A stretch of DNA of 5,191 bases, from contig JADGBD010000162.1 in NCBI GenBank assembly GCA_015231665.1, positions 1 through 5,191 of the forward strand. Direction: 5' to 3'. This DNA comes from Gammaproteobacteria bacterium. Its GTDB lineage: Bacteria; Pseudomonadota; Gammaproteobacteria; Chromatiales; Chromatiaceae. Made by a program: the position numbers and the translations under genes. Positions 1 through 5,191 of this stretch are shown here, piece by piece. Numbering within the stretch: the first letter of the stretch is position 1; the number at the start of each line of letters is the position of its first letter. Below the pieces are notes generated by a model, which was not told the origin of the DNA, did not search any database, and saw only the letters and a list, made by a program, of their open reading frames with translations.

Positions 1-80
1 TAGCGAGAAAACGCTGGCTGAGCGGAGTCGAAGCCAGCCGCCGCCCGCTTCGACTTCGCTCAGCGAACGGCTCAAGCAGT
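1..80. repeat. REP-like hairpin repeat, copy 1
   Basis: An imperfect palindrome. The arm at 17-34 pairs with 47-64 as an 18-bp stem with a single G·T pair (25 with 56), around a 12-nt GC-rich loop at 35-46. Two further pairs (12 with 69, 13 with 68) could extend it. A directly oriented copy lies at 5101-5180 and matches at 70 of 80 positions, so this is a dispersed repeat and not a private hairpin. The arm sequence GCTGAGCGGAGTCGAAG resembles short palindromic elements I recall from many bacterial genomes; that is memory, not a search. The element may extend left of the window. No open reading frame of its own is visible. It could be a REP/MITE-type element, or a transcript-end hairpin of the gene to the left. 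Confidence 0.75.
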
Positions 81-81
81 T

Positions 82-95
82 GTAGCCCGGATGCA
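82..95. repeat. Possible remnant of a GTAGCCCGGAT-type dispersed repeat
   Basis: The 14 bases GTAGCCCGGATGCA match the start of a palindromic intergenic repeat common in gammaproteobacteria (GTAGCCCGGAT, a short middle, then ATCCGGG). That comparison is from memory. The expected right half ATCCGGG is absent, and the sequence changes at about 99 into the tandem repeat that follows. If real, it is a truncated copy abutting the hairpin repeat. A chance match is possible at this length. Confidence 0.3.
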
Positions 96-103
96 GGGAC
101 TTA

Positions 104-138
104 CCGCTGACCGCTCCCATCTGGCCGCTGACGGCTAT
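104..138. repeat. Degenerate 7-bp tandem repeat upstream of the kinase gene
   Basis: Five consecutive 7-base units can be read: CCGCTGA, CCGCTCC, CATCTGG, CCGCTGA, CGGCTAT. All five share C at position 1 and CT at positions 4-5. As a result the 12-mers at 104-115 and 125-136 are 11/12 identical and lie exactly 21 bp apart, about two helical turns. The array runs into the TATAAA box at 136-141. It may be a decayed heptanucleotide repeat, a pair of regulator half-sites on one face of the DNA, or both. Two units are poor matches, so the tandem reading is tentative. Confidence 0.5.
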
Positions 139-141
139 AAA
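136..141 (+). promoter_or_regulatory. Possible -10 box of the kinase gene
   Basis: TATAAA matches the sigma-70 -10 consensus at five of six positions and lies in the only AT-rich part of the upstream region, 38 bases before the start codon. No convincing -35 box is present 16-18 bp upstream (the 17-bp position reads GCTCCC), so such a promoter would be weak or activator dependent. A second candidate is the extended form TGCTATCTT at 142-150, whose -10 hexamer matches at four of six. Neither can be confirmed from sequence alone. Confidence 0.22.
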
Positions 142-179
142 TGCTATCTTCCATCTACCCTCACCGATCGGCCTAGACC

Positions 180-3100
180 ATGTCCCTGGTATCTGATGCA
201 ACGCCTCAGCTGATTCTCGTCGTTGATGACGATGAGGCGGCGCGCAATCTGATGCGCTATGTGTTGCCGGAGTCTGTGCGGATGCTCTTTGCCGAGGGCG
301 GTGCCGAGGCGCTGGAGCTTTTGCGCACCGGTGAGTTGCCGGACCTGATTCTGCTCGATCGCAACATGCCCGAGGTGGATGGCGAAGAGGTGCTGCGCCA
401 GGTACGCACCAACCCCGCCTGGGCCCACATGGCGGTGATCATGGTCACCGCGGATGCCAGCGAAGGCGCCGAGCTGGAGGGCCTGAACCTCGGCGCGGAC
501 GATTACGTCACCAAGCCGGTGCGCTTGAATCTGCTGCAGCTGCGGGTGCGCAATCAGCTGCAGCGCATGCAGATGCGCCGCGAGCTACAGGAGAAGGAGC
601 GGCTGGCGCGGCAGATCTTCAATTCCGCGCCCTCGGCGATGCTGGTAGTGGACAGCGACGGCCTGATCACCCAGACCAATCCCCGCGCCGAGGCCCTGTT
701 TGGCTACGCCCCCGGCCAGCTGCTGGGTCAGTCGGTGGAGCTGTTGGTGCCGCCGGAGATGCGCCAGGCCCATGCCCAGAGTCGCGGCCAGTTCAGTCAG
801 GCACCGGCCTTCCGGGTGATGGGGCAGGGGGCCGAGCTGGCTGGCCTCAAATCCGATGGCAGCCGCTTTCCCCTGTGCATCGCCCTGAGTCCGTTTCAAA
901 CCGAAAGCGGCCAGTGCATCATCGTCAGTATCGAAGATCAGAGCGAGCGCCGCGCCCACGAGCAGGCGATCAGGGCCAGCGGCGAGAAGTACCGCCAGCT
1001 GTTCATGCAGATGCGCCAGGGGGCGGTGTATCAGGATGCCAGCGGCCAGGTGATAGATGCCAACCCGGCGGCCTGTGCGATCCTCGGTCTGAGCCTGGAA
1101 GAGATGCGCCAGCGCCGTTCGACCGATGCCGATTGGCAGGTGATTCACGAAGACGGCACCCCCTTCCCGGGGGAGACCCACCCGGCGGTGGTGGCTCTGG
1201 AGACCGGCAGCCCGGTGAATGATGTGCTCATGGGGGTGTTTCATCCCCAGTTGCGGGAGTACCGCTGGCTGCTGGTCAGCGCCCAGCCGGTATTCGCCGC
1301 GGACGGCGGCAAGCCCACCCAGGTGTTTGTCACCTTCGCCGACATCAGCCAGCGCCGCCTGGCTGAGCAGGCCTTCCGCAATGAGCAGCGCTTCAATCAG
1401 GCGGTGATGGAATCCAGCGGCGGTGTGCTCATCGTCATCGACCGCGAGGGCCGGATTGTGCGCATCAACCCGGCGGTGGAACGGCTCACCGGCTTTACTC
1501 AGGAGCAGCTCATCGGTCAGCCGGTGTGGGAATGGCTGATTCCGCCGGAGCGCGTCGAGGCGGTCAAGGGCGTGTTCCGCGATCTCACCGAGCTGGCCGT
1601 GCCCAACGAGTACGAGAACGAATGGCTCACCGCCAGCGGCGAGCGCATCCCCCTGCATTGGTACAACGGTGTCATTCTCAACGATCAGGGCCAGGCCACC
1701 CACATCGTCGCCCAGGGCCACGATATTCGCAGCATCATCGCCAAGCAGCGCACCATCGAGCAGGATCGGGAGCACCAGCGCCTGCTGCGTGCCCTGCTCG
1801 AAGAAGGGGTTTCTGCCGCCAGCCTGGAGGATAGCCTGCTGCTCTGTCTGGAGCGGCTGGTGCACGTCTCCTGGCTCAGCCTGGAGCCGCGGGGCGGTAT
1901 CTTTCTGCTGGATGAGGCAGAGCCCGAGGTCCTGCGTCTGCGGGCGCAGTACAACTTCTCCCTGCACCTGCTCAAGCAGTGCGACCGGGTGGATTTTGGC
2001 CACTGCCTCTGCGGCCGGGCGGCGGCGCAGCGGGAGATGGTCTATTCCAGTTGTGTCGATGCGCGCCACGACAACCGCTTCCCCGGCATGACCGACCACG
2101 GCCACTACAGCATTCCGCTGCTGCTGGGGGAGCGGCTGCTTGGCGTGCTGGTGCTTTATCTGCCGGCCAACTTCGAGCGCAACGAAGGCCGCGAGGAGTT
2201 TCTCCTGGCGGTGGCCAATGTGCTTGCCGGCATCATCCAGCGCAAGCACGATGAGCGTACCCTGCAAAAACGTGAGCTGCTCTACCACGGCGTGGTCGAG
2301 ACCTCCACCGATGGCTTCTTCCTCGCCGATGCCGAGGGCCGCCTGCTGGAGACCAACGCCGCCTACCAGCGCCTGTCCGGCTACAGCGGCGAAGAATTGC
2401 TGCAGATGCGCATCAGCGAACTGGATGCCAAGGAAACCCCCGAGGAAACCCGGCGCCATATCGAGCAGATCCTGCGCCAGGGCAGCGACCTCTTCACCAG
2501 CCTGCACCGGCGCAAGGACGGTAGCCTCTGGCCGGTGGAGGTGAGCATCACCCTGGTGCCCGAGGATACCCATGGTCGCTTCTTTATCTTTATCCGCGAC
2601 ATCAGCCAGCGCGAAGAGATGCAGCAGCGCCTGCTGCGGCATCAGGAGGAATTGGAGCAGCAGGTGGCCGAGCGCACCGCCGAGCTGGAGCGCAATCGTC
2701 AGGAACTGACGATGATTTTCGAGAACCTGCCGGCGATTCTCTACATCAAGGACCTGGAGGGGCGCTATCAGCTGGTGAATCGTCGTTACGAGCTGGAGAT
2801 AGGGCGCGAGCGGACCCAGATTCTCGGCAAGACAGATGCGCAGATTTTTGACCCCATGCTGGCGCAAGCATTTGCACTATCAGATAAAAAAGTCATCGAC
2901 CAGCGCAGTGCCATCACTGTTGAGGAAGTGGTGGCTGGAGCCGATGGGCTGCCGCACAGCTTCCTCAGCACCAAGATGCCGCTGCTGGGGCCGGATGCCC
3001 AGCCCTATGCCCTGCTTGGGGTGTCGATTGACGTTACCCCGCTGAAGCAGTTGCAGCAGCAACTCTCCCGTGCCGAGGCCCTGGCCCACCTGGGCAGCTG

Positions 3101-4994
3101 GTCCTATGAGCCGAGCAGCGGCCATCTGCGCTGTTCCGACGAGGCCCGGCGCATCTTCGGCCTGAGCGGGGACGGACCTGTGACCATCGAGGACCTGTTT
3201 GCCCGGGTGGAGGCAGAGGAACAGCCACGCCTGCAACAGAACTGGGCGGAGTTGCTCCAGGGTGGCGCTATGGACTGCGAGTGCCGCATCCAGGTCGGCG
3301 ATGAGACCCGCTGGTTGCACTGGCAGGCCGGCGTCTATCTCGGCGAGGGCGAGGAATTGCTCCTGGTGGAAGGCTCGGTGCAGGACATCACCCCGGTCAA
3401 GGATTACCACCAGGCGCTGATGCAGGCCCTGGCCGAGACCGAGCAACTGGCGCGGGTGCGTACCGAGTTTCTCGCCAACATGAGCCACGAAATCCGCACC
3501 CCGCTCAACGGCATCCTCGGCCTGGCCCAGATCGGCCAGCGCGATACCCGGGACCCCAAGACCCAGCGCCTGTTCAGCCAGCTGTACGAATCCGGCAAGC
3601 TGTTGCTGGGGATAGTCAACGACATCCTCGACTTCTCCAAGATCGAGGCCGGCAAGCTGCAGATCAACCCCGAGCCCATGCAGCTGCAGCAACTGGTGCA
3701 GCATCTGGCGCTGGTTGCCGGCGGACGCGCCTCGGAGAAGGGCTTTGTCCTGCAGATCGACCTGGACCCGGAGGCGCCGCCCTGGATCATGGGCGACCCC
3801 CTGCGTCTGTCTCAGGTGCTGGGCAACCTGCTGAGCAATGCGATCAAATTCACCGAGCAGGGCAAGGTCAGCCTGAGCATCCGCGCCCAGGGTGATTGGC
3901 TGCTGTTCCGCGTCTGCGACACCGGCATCGGCATCAGTCCGGAGCATTTGCACAACCTGTTCCAGCCCTTCGAGCAGGCGGATGGTTCGATCACCCGCCG
4001 CTTTGGCGGCACCGGCCTGGGGCTGGCGATCACCAAGAGCCTGGTGAACATGATGGACGGCGAGATCGAGGTGGAAAGCACCCTGGGCCAGGGCAGTTGC
4101 TTTGAGGTGCACCTGCCGCTACTGCCGGCAGATGCGCCGGCCAGCCCGGATGTGCTGCCCGGCGACCCCGGCCAGCCGGCCGAGGGGCCGCTGCTCAAGG
4201 GGCTGCGCATCCTCTCCGCCGAAGACAACATGGTCAATCGCATGGTGTTGATCGACATGCTCAATCTGGAAGGCGCCGAGGTGGTCTGTGTTGAGGATGG
4301 TCTGCTCGCCCTGGAGTTGATCCGCCGTGAGGGTGCCGAGCACTGGGATATTCTCCTCACCGACATCCACATGCCCCACATGAGCGGCTATGAGCTCAGT
4401 CAGCAGTTGCGCAGCGAGGCACCCGACCTGCCGGTGGTGGGGGTCACCGCCCACGCCATGCAGGAGGAAAAGCAGCGCTGCCTGGATGCCGGCATGTGCG
4501 ACCACGTCGCCAAGCCCATCGTCATCGGGGAACTGCTGCGGGTGATACGGCGCCATGCCCGGCCGGGCTGGCAAGCCAGGGCAGTAGTCAAACCCGAAGT
4601 CGAGGCCGCGCCCCTGGCCGAGCTGCCAACTCAGGCTGCTGGTTGGCCTTTGGCCGAGTTCATCAGCCAGACCGAGGTGCTGGAGCAATACGCCGGCCGC
4701 CAGGCCTTCATCGACAAGCTGCTGGTCGCCCTGCTGGAGTCCCATGAGGACACCCCGGCAAAGCTGCGCCAGGCCCTGGAGGCGGGCGATCTCGACCAGC
4801 TCGCCTTTGTCGCCCACAGCTTTGCCGGGGTGGCCGGAGCGGTGCGCGCCGATGCCATGCGCCAGCTGGCCAAGCAGGTGGAAGGCCAGGCCCGCAGCCG
4901 CGAGGCGGGTGTGGCAGAAACGACCGGGCAGCTGATCGAACAGGCGACGCGGATACTGGCGGCGATTCGGGTGTATTTGGATGGGCTGGGTTAA
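180..4994 (+). CDS. Unorthodox hybrid sensor histidine kinase (REC-PAS3-GAF-PAS3-HisKA-HATPase-REC-HPt)
   Basis: A 1604-residue cytoplasmic phosphorelay sensor. An in-frame TAG at 174-176 makes ATG 180 the first possible start, and the first receiver begins about ten residues later. No clear Shine-Dalgarno sequence precedes it. Approximate domains: REC 11-127 (acidic pair D16/D17, phospho-acceptor D60, T90, K112); PAS 143-256, 264-392 and 400-520; GAF 545-690 with a Cys/His cluster; PAS 698-809; coiled coil 810-845; PAS 845-957; PAS 962-1074, PAS_3-like; HisKA 1090-1156 with H1103 in SHEIRTPLN; HATPase_c 1200-1313 with N-box N1216/N1220, G1 box DTGIGI at 1247 and G2 box GGTGLGL at 1276; REC 1341-1460 (E1348/D1349, D1395, T1423, K1445); HPt about 1497-1600 with H1546. 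The expected relay is H1103 to D1395 to H1546 to an external regulator. PAS boundaries are estimates and no ligand can be assigned. No membrane segment or signal peptide is visible. In the HPt motif HSFAG, alanine replaces the usual lysine. The gene stands alone here, with no partner regulator beside it. Family assignment is near certain; signal and output are unknown. Confidence 0.97.
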   Translation: MSLVSDATPQLILVVDDDEAARNLMRYVLPESVRMLFAEGGAEALELLRTGELPDLILLDRNMPEVDGEEVLRQVRTNPAWAHMAVIMVTADASEGAELEGLNLGADDYVTKPVRLNLLQLRVRNQLQRMQMRRELQEKERLARQIFNSAPSAMLVVDSDGLITQTNPRAEALFGYAPGQLLGQSVELLVPPEMRQAHAQSRGQFSQAPAFRVMGQGAELAGLKSDGSRFPLCIALSPFQTESGQCIIVSIEDQSERRAHEQAIRASGEKYRQLFMQMRQGAVYQDASGQVIDANPAACAILGLSLEEMRQRRSTDADWQVIHEDGTPFPGETHPAVVALETGSPVNDVLMGVFHPQLREYRWLLVSAQPVFAADGGKPTQVFVTFADISQRRLAEQAFRNEQRFNQAVMESSGGVLIVIDREGRIVRINPAVERLTGFTQEQLIGQPVWEWLIPPERVEAVKGVFRDLTELAVPNEYENEWLTASGERIPLHWYNGVILNDQGQATHIVAQGHDIRSIIAKQRTIEQDREHQRLLRALLEEGVSAASLEDSLLLCLERLVHVSWLSLEPRGGIFLLDEAEPEVLRLRAQYNFSLHLLKQCDRVDFGHCLCGRAAAQREMVYSSCVDARHDNRFPGMTDHGHYSIPLLLGERLLGVLVLYLPANFERNEGREEFLLAVANVLAGIIQRKHDERTLQKRELLYHGVVETSTDGFFLADAEGRLLETNAAYQRLSGYSGEELLQMRISELDAKETPEETRRHIEQILRQGSDLFTSLHRRKDGSLWPVEVSITLVPEDTHGRFFIFIRDISQREEMQQRLLRHQEELEQQVAERTAELERNRQELTMIFENLPAILYIKDLEGRYQLVNRRYELEIGRERTQILGKTDAQIFDPMLAQAFALSDKKVIDQRSAITVEEVVAGADGLPHSFLSTKMPLLGPDAQPYALLGVSIDVTPLKQLQQQLSRAEALAHLGSWSYEPSSGHLRCSDEARRIFGLSGDGPVTIEDLFARVEAEEQPRLQQNWAELLQGGAMDCECRIQVGDETRWLHWQAGVYLGEGEELLLVEGSVQDITPVKDYHQALMQALAETEQLARVRTEFLANMSHEIRTPLNGILGLAQIGQRDTRDPKTQRLFSQLYESGKLLLGIVNDILDFSKIEAGKLQINPEPMQLQQLVQHLALVAGGRASEKGFVLQIDLDPEAPPWIMGDPLRLSQVLGNLLSNAIKFTEQGKVSLSIRAQGDWLLFRVCDTGIGISPEHLHNLFQPFEQADGSITRRFGGTGLGLAITKSLVNMMDGEIEVESTLGQGSCFEVHLPLLPADAPASPDVLPGDPGQPAEGPLLKGLRILSAEDNMVNRMVLIDMLNLEGAEVVCVEDGLLALELIRREGAEHWDILLTDIHMPHMSGYELSQQLRSEAPDLPVVGVTAHAMQEEKQRCLDAGMCDHVAKPIVIGELLRVIRRHARPGWQARAVVKPEVEAAPLAELPTQAAGWPLAEFISQTEVLEQYAGRQAFIDKLLVALLESHEDTPAKLRQALEAGDLDQLAFVAHSFAGVAGAVRADAMRQLAKQVEGQARSREAGVAETTGQLIEQATRILAAIRVYLDGLG

Positions 4995-5034
4995 GCTGAA
5001 CCCGAAGAAGGCAAGACTATAAAGCCGGATCGCT

Positions 5035-5069
5035 AAGAACGCGAAGGAAACGCAAACAACGCAAAGAGT
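5035..5069. repeat. A-rich degenerate tandem repeat downstream of the kinase gene
   Basis: Three AACGC cores (5038-5042, 5049-5053, 5058-5062) are separated by purine-rich stretches such as GAAGGAA and AAACA, giving units of 9-11 bases. Sequences of this kind, alternating ACGC and AAAG or GAAG, recur between genes in many Proteobacteria (recalled, not searched). The last core also forms a short inverted repeat, CAACGC at 5057-5062 with GCGTTG at 5075-5080, around a 12-base loop. It has no T-run after it, so I do not call a terminator. The rest of 4995-5100 shows no gene. Confidence 0.4.
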
Positions 5070-5100
5070 TAAAGGCGTTGCAAAGTCAATGTCGTCAGCT

Positions 5101-5180
5101 TAACCAGAAAGCGCTTGCTGAGCGGAGTCGAAGCCAGCCGCCGCTCGCTTCGGCTTTGCTCAGCGAACGGCCTAAGCAGC
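5101..5180. repeat. REP-like hairpin repeat, copy 2
   Basis: The second copy of the element at 1-80, in the same orientation. It begins 106 bases after the kinase stop codon. The stem 5117-5134 with 5147-5164 is fully paired if G·T (G·U in RNA) pairs are allowed: 5124 with 5157, 5125 with 5156, and 5128 with 5153. The left arm is identical to copy 1. The two stem differences both lie in the right arm. There is one loop difference (5145), and the others are outside the stem. There is no T-run on the plus strand after the stem, so it is not a standard intrinsic terminator. It could still protect the 3' end of the kinase transcript. The window ends 11 bases later. Confidence 0.75.
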
Positions 5181-5191
5181 CAGTTCGGTAC

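Noticed and set aside
121..140. A sigma-54 promoter (GG-N10-GC) upstream of the kinase gene
   Set aside because: GG at 123-124 is followed ten bases later by CT, not GC, and no other properly spaced pair lies near the start.
585..2867. A 760-residue open frame on the minus strand
   Set aside because: It lies wholly inside the kinase gene, antisense to conserved PAS and GAF codons. Its translation is a low-complexity, Leu/Ala/Gly/His/Gln-rich string with no recognisable domain. Long antisense frames are expected opposite GC-rich genes.
2848..2880. TTGACC within the low-GC patch as an internal -35 box
   Set aside because: The hexamer fits, but the best downstream partner (CACTAT at 2875-2880) is 21 bp away and matches the -10 consensus at only three positions. 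No ribosome site with a sensible in-frame start follows.
2886..2892. A AAAAAAG string that could be a -1 frameshift site
   Set aside because: The codon phase is GAT AAA AAA GTC, so the heptamer is not in the A AAA AAG phase needed. Six A residues are also short for transcriptional slippage, and the main frame continues uninterrupted.
180..4994. Membrane-spanning sensor segments
   Set aside because: No stretch of about 20 uninterrupted hydrophobic residues is present. Hydrophobic runs are short PAS, GAF and receiver beta strands.
1..5180. The two hairpins as terminal inverted repeats of a transposon, integron attC sites, or a CRISPR array
   Set aside because: The copies are direct, not inverted. 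No transposase or integrase is present and no attC core (GTTRRRY) is evident at the stem ends. Two copies 5.1 kb apart are not an array.

Overview
The window holds one very large gene and two short repeat-rich flanks. High GC in the coding region, strong G/C preference at third codon positions and the protein families seen point to a Pseudomonadota bacterium. A gamma- or betaproteobacterium is most likely, but I cannot name a genus from the sequence.

Layout. Bases 1-80 are a hairpin-forming REP-like repeat. Bases 81-179 are an untranslated leader with a probable remnant of a second dispersed repeat, a degenerate 7-bp tandem repeat and a possible -10 box. Bases 180-4994 encode a 1604-residue soluble unorthodox hybrid histidine kinase, in the order REC, PAS, PAS, PAS, GAF, PAS, PAS, PAS, HisKA, HATPase_c, REC, HPt. 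Bases 4995-5100 are a non-coding spacer with an A-rich degenerate tandem repeat. Bases 5101-5180 are a second, directly oriented copy of the first hairpin repeat, matching it at 70 of 80 positions.

How it works, by inference from domain order. Signals sensed by six PAS domains and one GAF domain are expected to control autophosphorylation of His1103. Phosphate would pass to Asp1395 in the C-terminal receiver, then to His1546 in the HPt domain, then to a separate response regulator that is not in this window. The N-terminal receiver (Asp60) keeps the residues needed for phosphorylation, so it may be an extra input from another kinase or a feedback site. No transmembrane segment or signal peptide is visible, so the protein should be cytoplasmic.

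The points most worth a second look are the paired hairpin repeats framing a lone gene, the Cys/His cluster in the GAF domain, the missing lysine in the HPt active-site motif, and the receiver-first architecture. I found no evidence of a defence system, CRISPR array, transposase or RNA gene.
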